Shown piece after piece: positions 11,892 to 24,100 of a stretch of 56,789 nucleotides of DNA. The notes beneath the pieces were generated by a model. It had not been told where the DNA came from. It did not search any database and worked only from the letters and a program-made list of their open reading frames with translations. This stretch comes from Pelargonium cotyledonis (lineage: Eukaryota > Streptophyta > Magnoliopsida > Geraniales > Geraniaceae), in NCBI GenBank assembly GCA_036897625.1, contig JAYMTA010000043.1, forward strand, positions 1-56,789, written 5' to 3'. The first letter of the stretch is position 1. The number at the start of each line of letters is the position of its first letter. The position numbers were made by a program, and so were the translations under genes.

Positions 11892-13049
11892 ATGGCCGAT
11901 AACGATCCTTTCGCCTCCATCATTCCTCTCTGCCACATCTCTTCCTCTCAGTTGGACCTCACAAATTCCGATTCCGATCGCAGTGACGACGGACAATCCC
12001 GCCGCCGTGATACCGACGATTCTCAGCAGCCGGTTTCTCCATCCGCTTTAGCCGCCCTACTCGCACTCCGCGATCGTAGCGATTCCGAGCCATCGGAAAC
12101 CACCTGCTGCTTCCCCCCGGTCGAGTCTACTCCAATCTGCTTGGAGTCCCCTTCCGAGTCTCCGGAGTCCGGCGAAAAGACGGTGGATTTGGGAAGAGAC
12201 TCGGATCTAGGGCTTTCCGAGGTGGTAGTGACCCAGAAATTGGCCACTAGTTCAGAATCCGGTGGCGGTAAAGTGATTGGAGTTTCAGTGTCTGAGAGTG
12301 AGTGGCAGGAATATATGGCTTGGAAGAGAAGTTGCAAAGGCAAAGGTCTGGTCTTTGAAGAAGCTGTAGTGTTGGGTTCTGAAAATGAGGGTCTGATCTC
12401 AGGTGCTGGCATTGCCAACAATGGTTTTGCATCAATTGATTCTACTGAAGATGTTGTGGTTTTGGGTTCTGATAATGAGGGTCTGATCTCAGGGGCTGGC
12501 ATTGCCAAGAATGTGGTTTTGGGTTCTGAAGATGAGGGTTTGATCTCGGGTTCAGGCATTGCCAAGGATGGTCGGGCATCGAATGATGGAGTGGGTGATG
12601 GTTCGAATGAAGCAAGAGCTAAGAATGTGCAGCACCATATAGAAGATACTGATAAGTTCCGGCGCGATTCTGATTTCAGGAAAAAGTCCAAAGGAACTCG
12701 AGTGCTGCCCATTTCAATGCGCGGAGGAGCACAGGAATGGGATTCTGGTTGGCCAAGCGAGTCTGGTTCCAGGAAAAGACCCGAAGCAACTCGAGATTCT
12801 GATGCCCCATGTGGGTCTAGTTCGAGGAAAAGAACCAAAGAAACTCGAGTGCTGCCCGTGCCAACAAATGCAGCAGCAAATGAAGGGAATTCTGGTGCTA
12901 ATGACAGGGTTATAATGAATGCCTTGCAATTGCTTTCGGGCAGACGTCGTGAACCCAAATTCAAAACCCGAGACCTTCTGGAAATCGCAAAGCTTCGTGG
13001 CGTCGTCTTTCCTCGGCCTAGGTGGTGGGGAGAAGAGGAAAAAGATTGA
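11892..13049 (+). CDS. Plant-specific low-complexity protein with internal repeats and basic FPRPRWW tail, function unknown
   Basis: An intronless ORF of 385 residues; I do not recognise a named family. The N-terminal 130 residues are Ser, Asp and Glu rich and probably disordered. Residues about 159-225 hold three copies of VVLGS-x-(N/D)EGLISG(A/S)GIA. Further on, three degenerate basic units of the form RK-x-x-K/E-x-TRVLP occur (the middle one diverged), with SSRKRTKETR resembling a nuclear localisation signal. The last 45 residues look folded and conserved: NALQLLSGRRREPKFKTR, then a Leu-rich helix, ending FPRPRWWGEEEKD. Clear TATA, telo-box and GC-rich codon use support a real gene. A long ORF on the opposite strand (12023-12964) is a shadow of this biased composition. 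Nuclear location is a guess from the basic motifs. Confidence 0.75.
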   Translation: MADNDPFASIIPLCHISSSQLDLTNSDSDRSDDGQSRRRDTDDSQQPVSPSALAALLALRDRSDSEPSETTCCFPPVESTPICLESPSESPESGEKTVDLGRDSDLGLSEVVVTQKLATSSESGGGKVIGVSVSESEWQEYMAWKRSCKGKGLVFEEAVVLGSENEGLISGAGIANNGFASIDSTEDVVVLGSDNEGLISGAGIAKNVVLGSEDEGLISGSGIAKDGRASNDGVGDGSNEARAKNVQHHIEDTDKFRRDSDFRKKSKGTRVLPISMRGGAQEWDSGWPSESGSRKRPEATRDSDAPCGSSSRKRTKETRVLPVPTNAAANEGNSGANDRVIMNALQLLSGRRREPKFKTRDLLEIAKLRGVVFPRPRWWGEEEKD

Positions 13050-13843
13050 AACTAATCCAAACTGTCTATGCTAGTAGATGCAGCTTTTTGATGTACAGGG
13101 TTGTGGCCTGTTAGTACTCTAGTTTTCAATCTGTTTAGGATTGATCTTTTGCGTTTTTTGTGGTTGCTTTCATTTATGAAACTGTTAATGGAGCAACCAA
13201 GATCTAACTTATCAACTTGAAATCAAAGTGCACTAGTTTCTGTTTCTGCTACATTCTTGCTTGGCTGAAAATTTTAGACTTGACCTTTGCTTTTCTTTCT
13301 TTGCATGAACTAAGGAATGCATAATCTGTGCCCAAAATGTCAAGTTTTTCACATAAGCATGGATTGTAAAAATAAAAAACAATGAACAAGTTTATAACTT
13401 TACACTAAAAACGGCAATTTCATAATGCAAAAGTAGGGCAAAAACAACCGGCTAAGCTTTGTTTAGATCGATCAAGTTTCAATTCAATCAGTAAACATCA
13501 TTAGCTAATGATCAAACTCGACTTATGTACCAACGGCCTTCGTCAAGCCCTCAAGCCATTAAACCGAGTCGTTGTGTCTTGTACAAAAGTATGGTAAGTT
13601 GTGAATGTATTCTCGTATAAGGTATGCAATTTTATTATGTTTTAAAAACCGATCCGGACACTAAACCGGTGAGTCCACCGGGTCGATCGGTCATGTGGCC
13701 GGTTCAATCTATGGGCTAAATTTTAAAATCCTATCCATTTTATGGCTTCACCTTCCTCAACAAGCGTTACAATAAAAGAAACCAGGAACAGCCTCTGTTA
13801 CTGGCGGCGGCAGAGAGTAGAGCTGGTTTTAGGGAATTGAGTC
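13050..13843. other. Intergenic region upstream of the KAS gene
   Basis: No gene seen. The stretch 13630-13725 reads 'aaaccgatccggacactaaaccggtgagtccaccgg', a short dispersed-repeat type commonly found near plant genes. No clear TATA box precedes the KAS start. Confidence 0.35.
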
Positions 13844-16800
13844 ATGTCTTCCACTATCTGTCGCCGACTTTACCTCCGATCTCCTTCCCATTTCACTCGC
13901 TCCGTTTCTTCTTCTTCCTCTCATCATCGATTTCAAGCTTTCGATCCTCCACCTGTTTCTCCTCTTCGCAGAGTAGTCGTCACAGGTAACACACAGGTTC
14001 TCTCTCGCCCGCTCTCCCATAAAGGAACAAACTTGTATTTGGGTTTTGACCAATGATCCGTATAAGCGTGTACATTTGTGTACACGGCTTCTATTTCAAC
14101 TTCAAATGCGATGTTCGATTTTTCTATCAAGTTGATGCATTGGGTTGAGCTTGTTATTGATGATTCGAGGGTGATTCGGGTTTAGTCGTATGCTCGGTGC
14201 GTGCCCACTTTGATTTGAAGTAAAGTTAATGCATTTGGCTAAGCATATGTATTGAAGGTCGAGGTTGTTTCAGGTTTAGGCATCTTGTGTCAAGTATGTA
14301 CAGTATAAAAGCCTTCAATTTAATAGACACACTTCAGATTTTCAATCAAGTTGATCCCTTTGTTAAGCATGAGTATTGATGGTTCATGGTTCAAGGGTAC
14401 TTGTTTCTGGTCTTGTCTTATTGATTCAAGAATGTATAGTTCATACCCACTGTGATTTTAAGGTTAGTTAATGCATTTGCTAATCATGTGTATTGAAGGT
14501 CTAGGCTGTTGCAGGTTTAGGCATCTTGTGTCAAGTATGTTTAATGTTTCAAATTTTGATCAAGTTGATCTATTTGTTAAGCATGTGTGTTGATGGTTCA
14601 AGGGTACTTGTTTCGGGTATAGTCTTATTGATTCAAGAATGCTTAGTGCATGCCCACTTTGCTTTTCAAACAAGTTAATGTGTATCGTTTAGCATGTGTA
14701 TTGAAGGTAGATGGTGTCTCAGGTCTAAGGATTTTGTGCAAGTTTGTTTAATGTGAGTGTATTGGTGCTGAAAAAGTTTTCTATCTGATTACCCACTTCA
14801 ATTTTTCTATCAAGTTAATGCATGTACTTGAGCATGTATGTAGGGTTAAAGGCTTGTTATGTTTGAATTTTGATAAGAATTCTATATATTTCAGGTCTGG
14901 TTAAGTATGTTAAATGTTTGTGACTTATACGTGAGAGAAAATTATGTATCACCAGCAAGTTTATCTGTTCATGTAGTTTTTCCGGTTAGTATAACCACCT
15001 CAGTTTTTAACCAAGTTAGTGATTTCGGTTAATTCATGCGACATTTTGACTTAGTATAATGTTTTTGTTAAAGCTTGTGTATTGACAGTTCAAGAGTTGT
15101 TTTAGGTATAGGAATGGTGACTCCACTTGGTTGTGGGGTGGAAACCACATGGAGGAATTTGATTGAAGGGAAGTGTGGGGTTAGGGCATTGTCTGTTGAC
15201 GACCTAAAGATGAACGCGTTTGAAAGGGAAACCCAGTTGCAAACATTTGAGCAGTTGAATTCAAAAGTTGCTGCAATTGTGCCCTGCGGAACCAACCCAG
15301 GTGAATTCAACGAGGAAGTCTGGCTCAATTCAAAGGTAAATGATATTGCTTTGAAGGAAGGTTTAGGTCACAGTTGCTAAACAAATTAAGTACTTTTTTT
15401 ACGATATCGGGTACACCAAATTATGGCTGAAAACCAATGATAGTCATATGGTAAGAGAAGGGTACTTATCGGCAATATAAAACTGTAGATAACATTTTGG
15501 GTATAGGAGCCATGTCTTTAGTAAAAACTAAAAATTCCGAGTCAAAAGCCAAAATCTGAATGTAACATTTGACTAGGGGTATTGTTAATACTATGTTCCT
15601 TTCTGGGCAAATTCAGATGGATACTGCCTTTTATTTGCCAACACTTACAGAGGTGTTGTGCTTTGACATAGTAATGGGATGTTTGAAGCTGCCGCTTATG
15701 TTCAGTTTTCTGTCTTTATCATCAATCCATCATTAAGCACACTCATGGATGTTAAGTGTTGAGGAGCCTTAAGGAGTGAAACAACTATGGGAATAGCTAA
15801 TTGTCAGTTGGTCTTGGACAGAAGGGAATTCTTGAATCTATAGTTCGACTTTCACGCTATATTTTATTAAATTGTTCAATTTAAATGGTGTAGTAGGAGT
15901 ATAAGACTTAGATGGGCATGTTCATGTCATAACATTTTTGAAACAGCAATCATCACTGTTAAGAATTGTCCCGCAGCTATTAATTATCACAAGCTGAAGG
16001 TTGTGCAAAGCCTTAAGTATAGGTAGACCAAAATTTGGCTGTATCTACGAAGATGGTGTTTTATTACTATACACCACAGAACATCTTTATCCCTCTTTCC
16101 CTAATATCATACTTTCTCTGACTATGAGGCATTGACATAGAGTTATGATATACGTATGCCAATTGGAATTGTTAGTCTACTGGTTTCTCTATAATATGAA
16201 GTATAACAACTATAAGATTTTTAATGGTTTCTTGTCTTACTCCTCACATGCTGGACTTATCGCAGTTTAACATGACAACTTTTAGAAGTTTTGAATAATG
16301 ATTCATGATAGTTTCCTTTGTTAGGATCGATCCACTGCAAGGTTTATAAGCTATGCACTCTGTGCTGCTGATGAAGCTCTGAAGGATGCACAATGGATAC
16401 CAACTGATCAGGAACAAAAAGAAAGAACGGTAATCATTCATTAGTTGTTGATAATGGCCAACTGTCAAAATCACTTTCCTTTTCCTCTCCAATTCTTTGC
16501 GGGGTAATTTATCCTTATTTAATTTGAAGAACACCAGGGAGTCTCTATTGGTGGGGGGATTGGAAGCATTAGTGACATATTGGATGCTGCACAAATGATT
16601 TGTGAGAAGGTTGGTTTATAACTACCCACAGTGAAAACAAACATTTTGTAAATTTAATAATTGTAATTTTGCTATCATTGTTATTTCGATCACATCTCCA
16701 AAAATGTTATCATTTTTACCTAGGCCTGAGATGTGCACTTGAAGTTGACCTTTATGACTTTGGAAATAACAAAAGTTATAACTCCACTTTCTTTATGCAG

Positions 16801-19800
16801 CGCCTTCGCCGGCTTAGTCCATTTTTCATCCCACGGATATTAATCAACATGGCATCTGGCCACATCAGCATGAAATATGGGTTCCAGGTGCGTTATCAAC
16901 AACCACGACTAGAAAATATGTGATGAGCTTATGAACTAGCAAATTGTAACTAAATCCCTCATATGGTAGGTCAATGCACTAATGAGGACTTGTAGAATGT
17001 TTCATCTTGCTAATTTTCATAATTCTTAGCCAGGCCAATTGGCAGAAACAATAACTATTTGAGATCCCAATAATTTTTGCTGGGTATAACGAAACAATGA
17101 ATGTGTAATATTGGTTATTTGATATCATGTTGGTCTTGGTCCTTGATGGTGATGATGATGATGATGATGACAACGGTTCTATCCTAAGAAGTGGTTTGTA
17201 AAATGTTAGTAGCGTACATGTATTGTTTATGGTGATTTGAGAAAACTCTTATCATCAAAATTCTTAAAAAAACGAAGAAGATCCCTCTGCATAACCTAGT
17301 TTTACTTTTTAAATATAGGGACCAAACCATGCTGCAGTGACAGCTTGTGCTACTGGAGCACATTCTATTGGTGATGCAGCTAGGATGATTCAGTTTGGTG
17401 ATTCAGATGTTATGGTGGCTGGAGGGACAGAATCAAGCATCGATGCTTTATCTATTGCAGGGTTTTGCAGGTACTTTCATGTTGAATTATTAGCTTTATT
17501 TGCATGCAGATTGTGATTTGAAAGCTCATAGTTTTTTTTTTTTTTTTGACAAAAGAAAGCTCATAGTTAGGACCACCTTAATAATGGGAGTAAATCTCTC
17601 CAAGTAGACAAGTAATATTGTTTTGAAGTGGAAAATGATATAGGAGGGGTCATTCTATAAGTACCAAAGCGGCATTGTTAGATGGGATGGTAAGAAGATT
17701 TCATTTAGTTACATTACTGGCATAATAGTAGTTGCTCAATAAAGAGTGTTGAGGACCTTCTTATGCTAATTGTAATTTAATTACGTAGGATTTTTGACAT
17801 ATGGAATTTTTTTATCTTGAAGACAATAACCACACATGTGCATCAAACTGAAAATGTCAATGAGTTCATATTAACTAGCAAGGAACCTCACATCTACACA
17901 ATGTGAGACTACTCAAACACTCGCCTCACATGTTGACCAGACAACGCATAGAATATTGACCTTACACATTGACCAACACACTCATGATTAACAACACAAG
18001 TGTGTTTACCCCAAGCTAAACCTGCTTTGATAGCATGTTGCTGTTAGGGCATCCAACTCATCACCAATTGGGAATGTAGAGAGGCCTATGTCACTCATTA
18101 ACTAGCTGTGAACCTCATATCTACTTAGTGTCATACAACTATTTGGTATATTACTCTGCTGATAATTGTTCACGGATGGATTTCAGGATAAGGGCTTTGA
18201 CAACAAAATATAACTCTGCCCCAGAAGAAGCTTCTCGACCTTTTGATTGTGGTCGTGATGGGTTTGTGTGAGTAGATACCAGTAACACATTGAGGTTTCA
18301 GAGAGTATGCTTTTCGTTTAGTATTTTACTACTTCCTATTAGCTAAGTTCTTTTTTGGATACAGGATAGGAGAAGGTTCTGGTGTCATGGTATTGGAGGT
18401 GAGTGACATGAGCAAAGGGCTTTAATCAAACGATGACAACTTCTTATCCCTTATTTTCATAACACCCCCACCCCCCCTTCTTGACTCATATTGCATGTAA
18501 TCTTTACTTTGGTAATATATTTTATATCCTTCATAACTTAGGAACTTGAGCATGCCAAGAAACGTGGAGCAAAAGTTTATGCAGAGCTTCGAGGCTATGG
18601 GATGTCAGGTTGGCTGTCAAACCATCAATGAGTTATAGATATCTTGGTGGGCATACTTTGGTATCATTTCTGACGATGATGATGTTCAGGTGATGCATAT
18701 CATATTACTCAACCGCATACTGATGGAAGAGGTGCTATTTTGGCCATGACACGGGCCCTGCAACAAGTAAGGAAGTAACATTGTTGTCTTTGGACTTTAT
18801 TTTCATCCTATGTCAAGTGTTAGAATGGATACAAGTTGAAAACATTTTCTGATAGAGTTGCTTTGAGGATGGAAGTATAAGATTCCAAATGGTTGAATTC
18901 AATGGCCAATATGGTGCTCATACAACTGTGGCAGCACATATATTGCATAGTATGAATTATTGGCTTGATAAGTTTGGATTCATAAATATTGCATCTTTTT
19001 ATTTTTTTTCCTGCTTTGCTTAATATTGGTATTATGTTTTGTTCTTCCAATGCATGCTATGTCAACTCTGGAAGACTGTTCATATTTAAGAGATTTGATC
19101 CATTTAGTTTATTGATTATTTTGTGTATATCTTTACTGTTTGATGTTGATATGTGCACGGAAATACTATGATTCATTATGATGTACTTGCCTTTTTTGTA
19201 ATTGCAGTCCGGTCTTCATTCTAACCAAGTGGACTATGTCAACGCCCATGCTACCTCTACACCTTTGGGTAATCAAATTATATCTTTCATGAATTGCTAA
19301 AATTAAATGTCACAACTTCATATGTTATATGCCAAGATGTATCTCATGCTGCTGAAATCTGTTGTTCAGGTGATGCAATAGAAGCCAATGCCATGAAGAC
19401 ATTCTTCTCTGACCATGCAACATCAGGTGCTTTAGCCGTATCCTCCACCAAGGTACGTTTATATTATTCTAACCGGAATAATTTTAAAAGGGTGTCCCAT
19501 TGTACGAGGCTCCCACCACCGTGGGGGCCTAAGGGTCATTCATATATGCAGTTTTTCCCAACTTTTGCGGAGAGTGTATCCCTGATTGGAACATGTGACC
19601 TCAAGGTCACGAGGTAGCAATTTTACTGTTGTGGCAACTCTCACCTTTTTATAGATAATACTGAATACTACCATCTGTGCACTTGCAAACATTGAATATA
19701 TGGTTTTGCAGTTTGTGTTATATATGGCTTGTTTAGAGTGATTGTTTTGCGACTACAATATAATTTCAGGGTGCTGTTGGCCATCTCCTTGGAGCAGCGG

Positions 19801-20327
19801 GAGCCGTTGAAGCAATTTTGGCAGCTTTGACCGTACATCATGTAAGCATTATGATTTACTCATTTCCTGATCAAATGACTGAGAAGGAAGCATAATAAAG
19901 CAGTCATTATTACTAATTGATATTATATCTATAAAACGCTAACATGCTTGCCTACTTGAATGATAACTCTGAATGTGAAGAATGTTTATTGTTTTCCTCT
20001 TGAACGCATCCCTTGGACGAGGTTATGAATCAATTAATGAACAAACTCATGGGATCTATGTTCTGAGCACAATGTAGAAAACTATTTGTTTACCTATGTT
20101 GGCCCAATGGTGATAGTGCTATTTTACCTTATTTAAATGGGTACTGTTTTGTTCTTATACAGGGAATTGCACCATTGACACTTAATCTCACAAAACCAGA
20201 TCCCATCTTTAAGGATGCTTTCATGCCTTTGACAGCTTCAAAAGAGATGCAAGTGCGAGCAGCTTTGTCTAACTCCTTTGGCTTTGGAGGCACAAATGCA
20301 TCCCTATTGTTTACTGCCGCCCCATAG
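13844..20327 (+). CDS. mtKAS: 3-oxoacyl-[acyl-carrier-protein] synthase, mitochondrial (beta-ketoacyl-ACP synthase)
   Basis: Fourteen exons: 13844-13985, 15106-15335, 16325-16429, 16538-16609, 16801-16887, 17319-17470, 18187-18267, 18365-18398, 18542-18608, 18690-18766, 19208-19268, 19370-19452, 19770-19841, 20163-20327. All are GT-AG and in phase, giving 475 residues. The first ~38 residues are Arg and Ser rich without acids, as in a mitochondrial presequence. The thiolase-fold condensing enzyme follows, with nucleophile Cys222 (TACATGAHS), His363 (NAHATSTP) and His402 ([12 protein letters not shown]); the C-terminus has [11 protein letters not shown]. It elongates acyl-ACP in mitochondrial fatty acid synthesis, which supplies octanoate for lipoate. 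Sequence matches the Arabidopsis mitochondrial KAS and not the plastid KAS I or II. Intron 1 holds a tandem repeat, and introns 6 and 12 hold retroelement pieces. Identity is secure. Confidence 0.95.
14120..14880 (+). repeat. Diverged tandem repeat in KAS intron 1 copying an acceptor-like site
   Basis: Units of about 210-240 bases recur three to four times. Landmarks are 'atcaagttgatc' with 'gttaagcatg', and 'tattgaaggtc' followed by 'caggtttaggcatcttgtg'. The landmark recurs near 14251, 14491 and 14699, and a weaker copy leads into the real acceptor at 15105. Confidence 0.8.
17870..18165. repeat. Dispersed repeat, probably LTR-retrotransposon fragment, in KAS intron 6
   Basis: The stretch contains phrases such as 'tttgatagcatgttgctg', 'catccaactcatcaccaa' and 'atgtagagaggcctatg', which resemble a repeat often seen in plant genomes next to LTR elements. 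Direct flanks 'aaggaacctcacatctac' (17880) and 'gtgaacctcatatctact' (18108) are similar. No coding part remains. Confidence 0.45.
19495..19645 (+). mobile_element. Au-like SINE remnant in KAS intron 12
   Basis: It reads gaggctcccaccaccgtggg near the 5' side and gtgacctcaaggtcacgagg near the 3' side, the two hallmarks of the tRNA-derived Au SINE family. It lies between exons 19370-19452 and 19770-19841. The family call is from remembered consensus features. Confidence 0.65.
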
Positions 20328-21110
20328 AACAGAGTTATAGAATAAACCAAGTATCCTTGCTTCCAACAGCAATTCTTTCTCCGAGGACTCCCAAAACCGG
20401 CACTTTCGAAGGAGTATTCAGTGGAATCACCTAACAATTCTATACATGACTTTCATTTTAGATTTTTTCAGACTGTCTTTGGTTGGAGGTTTGTGGCCTA
20501 ACTGACAAGACAACTCTTCTGCTTCACAGTTGTTTGGCTTTATGCAGGTATGAAATGGGTGGCTTAGTGCACGACGCTCCTGCCATATTCCGGTTTATGC
20601 TGTATTATGAAACATATTTCCTTTGATCTTGGATTTGATTATATGACTAAACCAGTGTAGGAAGGAGAAAAATTGTTCCCAGCTGCCCCAATAATATGAA
20701 TATGGACAGTGTTTTAGGATAGTGCCTTGATGATGTAACATAAACAAATGTGAGTACTTGTAAAAACAAAGTTTCATTGAATGGGAAAAATGGATTGATT
20801 CTTGGATTGCAACTTGCTGGTTCAAGTACGGCACATTTTATTTTGCTGAATGTGTAAAATTTTCCTTCTGGTTTCTTAACTGCATTCTCTGTAAATACAA
20901 CTGATTATGAGTGATAAATAGGCCAATGACAAGTCTTGGTTTTAGGTTATATATTACATCCAAAACTACTCAACAATGCTGTAAAATCATGAAAATCTGT
21001 AATATAATAATAAAAAGCATACACTACAAAGAGCTAACATTTTCAATATTGTCAGCTTTCAATTCCTTGCTAATTGCTGATTGCATCTAAAAGCAAAAAG
21101 AGCCATGGAA
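20328..21110. other. 3' flanks of convergent KAS and TRZ2 genes
   Basis: No gene seen. It holds the 3' untranslated regions of both converging genes; the minus strand has an AATAAA near 20837-20842 that could serve TRZ2. Confidence 0.4.
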
Positions 21111-24100
21111 TCAGGAGTACATTGATTTGAAACCTTCTGTAAGAGGAACCACTTTTGCTGATAATTTTGACTGCAACTTTGAAACAGCAAGCTGAATGTC
21201 CTGCGGATTGACAAAATAGAACACCGTATTACGCTACAGGATAATCCTTGCACAAAATGACTTCCCAGAAGTATAACAATAACTCACTGAAGAGAGCTTC
21301 AAATTTTCATTTGGAAGACTCCTGCTTAGATCAGGCATGGAACTTTTGAGGGGAAGTGAAGACAATATATGTAAAGTTTGGAATTCAGCACACAAGGCTC
21401 CCGCCACTGTGGGGTTTGGAGAGGGTCGTTCTTGTAGTCTTACCTCTGCGTTGCAAGGAGGCTATTTCCTAGACTTCAATTCGTGACCTCAAGGTCACAA
21501 GGCAACAACCTTATCTTTATAACCTAAACATTTTGGCTGCTATCTTTTTCCTTCTAGTTATGAGTTCTAATAGTTCAGTTGATTGATCACCTCTAAATGG
21601 TAGCGGGAGGAAAAATGAGTTAAGAGAACTGTTTTGTTCCGTATCCACTGAGCATTTTCAATAATCTGCAGTAGAAAAGATTCGTGCTTCAAGATACGGT
21701 AGTAACATGCAACTCATAGCTGAAAAATATATGGAGATAAATAATGTTGTCAGATGAGGAAGGGCGCAAGTGTGCAACAATAATTGTATACCTCAAGTAA
21801 ATGTGTATGACCATGTTCTCGTGCATGCTCGACACTAACACAATCATCCAGGAAAGTTGCCTGTCACAATAGAGAAGAAAACTCACTGAATTCTGATTGA
21901 TATACGCACATTTTGCAAAAGATTTGTGATCTAACTTTCGAAGGCGGCCAAGACATTCAGATGAAGATTTCATCGGGCCTGCTTAATGTATTAGAAGTCC
22001 CTTATAGTTGGGATAAAGCCACTTTTTAGGACCAACCATTGTGGGCTTAGAACCACTTCTACACATTTTCGGTAGGCATATCTCTTACAATATAAAACCA
22101 CATTATAAAATGATGCCTTCATGCAACCAGCATTTTGAATATAACAATTAGATAATAGAATTGGGAAGGATGTTTGGATTTATGCAGAATTTCTCTCTAA
22201 ACTAATCTTTCTGATTTATAAAGGTTACAAAAAGTGATGCACTGTTTTTGCACGCCATAGACTATTACATAGAATTTACACATAATTTTTGGTCGACTAC
22301 TACCATTTTTGTACTTATGCACTTTTCTACTGCTTTTCTTTTTCTCGTCAGATCTCAGATTCCAGAGCGAGTTAATTTCTCTAATTACTAAGTGAAAAAG
22401 ATTAAGAAACAAGTCAAACAATCCTTTGGTAAATAAATTACAAATGCAAGGTAGACACTGCAGTTTCCACATATATTTCCATAACATGAGCAGTGAGTCC
22501 CGTAAAAACTTGAACGAGTCTCTTTAGTTTATACCTCAGTTATAAGAACTTTTGCTCTCAAAGCATCTGAATTGCGCGGATCAACCATATAATCAGATGT
22601 TGTGTCTCCAGTAAAGGCCACCTCTGGAGATAGTACTATGTCTGTAATCTAAAAAAGTATTTGAAGCTCAATAAATATTGTACAACAGAAGAACTACACA
22701 AAACTAGTTTGATAAAGTACCAACCTCAACACCCGACTTCTTTATCTTCTCAATTTGTTTGCCTTTTAAGTGGGTGTACTGCTTCTTCAATTTTTTCCTA
22801 ATTGAGTAGACGACATAGCCCTGAATAATAGCAAGTGACATCATATTTTATAAGCGAGACCAAAACTCAAAACTGTTGTTGATAAGTAAAAACATCACAA
22901 GTCTATATCTGAAACTTAATGTCGTCATTTTGATTTTTTTTAATAATCATTATCAAGTCATGAACTCGGCCTCACAAATTGCCTGTCTTCTGCCTTTCTT
23001 AGGCTTTCTCATAAAGAGGAAAACATAAGACAAAGCAAAACTAGCAAAAAACATCTAAACCCTTCTCGTTGGATCAAGAAAATCCTTCGGATTTTTTATT
23101 TACAAGACAAGTTACCTTTAGCATATCGCTTATAGTTTGGAATGGCATACCTGGCTGGGTATAACATGGTGAGTTCTAAATGGACGAACAACAAGGTTGT
23201 TCCGAAGTTCATAAGTTTCACCTGATATCAAGCTTATAAAACTATTACCAATCTTCATAATTTAAATAAAACAAGTACAGAAAACCAAAACACGTACCGA
23301 TATCTAATGCAACCAACTCAAAGTTCAGTTCAACTTGACCCATTGACATATGAATGTCAAATAGCTTCTCCACATCCTCTTTGAGGCTAGGTGGTACAAA
23401 TATAGTTGGAGGTTTTAAGCTGTACAAACCACGTGTCGCTACATACATTGGCAATCCACCCTGATCAAGTAAATATCATTTAGTTGAGCTAGAACCTAAA
23501 ACCACAAAATAACATTGAGTTGAGCCTAAAGTTCATAACTTTTAAAACATGTACAGCAGCATTTCAGTAACACTCATTCTAAAATCCCAACACATATCAA
23601 CTGCATTTGCCTCCACAAGCAACCAAACTCGCAACAATAAATCCACATAGTGACTACTATTCAGAACCAAAACAAGAAACTGTTCTTACCAACAACACTA
23701 GACCTTTACAACAAATTGCCAAAATGTAGGATATGGGTAGGAACCAAAACAAGATACTGAGAGCTTATAATGTTATCAAGATGACCATGAGTTATAAAAA
23801 CGAAATTTTGCAGAAAAGCCCGAGATGGATTCCTTCCAATATCCCCAAATAAGTTTGTAGACATATCATACCGATAAGCTAAACCAGTCATCTTCACTAG
23901 GTAATGCCAAAATCGAATGCGGCCGCAAGATAACATTTAGTTGAGCCCAAAGTTCAGAACTTTAAAAACACATCACAAAATCACTTCAGTAACACTCAAT
24001 CTAACTGCATTTGCATCCACAAGCAACCAAACTTGCCATAGTAAATCCACACAATGACTAAAATTCAGCGCCAACACAAAGATATAGAGAGCTTACAATG

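Noticed and set aside
12023-12964. 313-residue open frame on the minus strand opposite the low-complexity gene
   Set aside because: It is a shadow of the Ser/Glu-rich codon bias of the plus-strand gene; it has no promoter, and the plus-strand gene has TATA, telo-box and a good start.
17145-17170. GATGAT repeat considered as C/D-box snoRNA motif
   Set aside because: It is a plain trinucleotide microsatellite in KAS intron 5 with no paired CTGA box and terminal stem.
19294-19617. 107-residue frame in the KAS gene
   Set aside because: It reads through intron, exon 12 and a SINE; only 19370-19452 is coding.
23706-23936. Second tRNase Z-like gene or a mutually exclusive exon
   Set aside because: The copy has no donor, no fitting acceptor and a changed metal ligand, and it covers only the end of exon 1.
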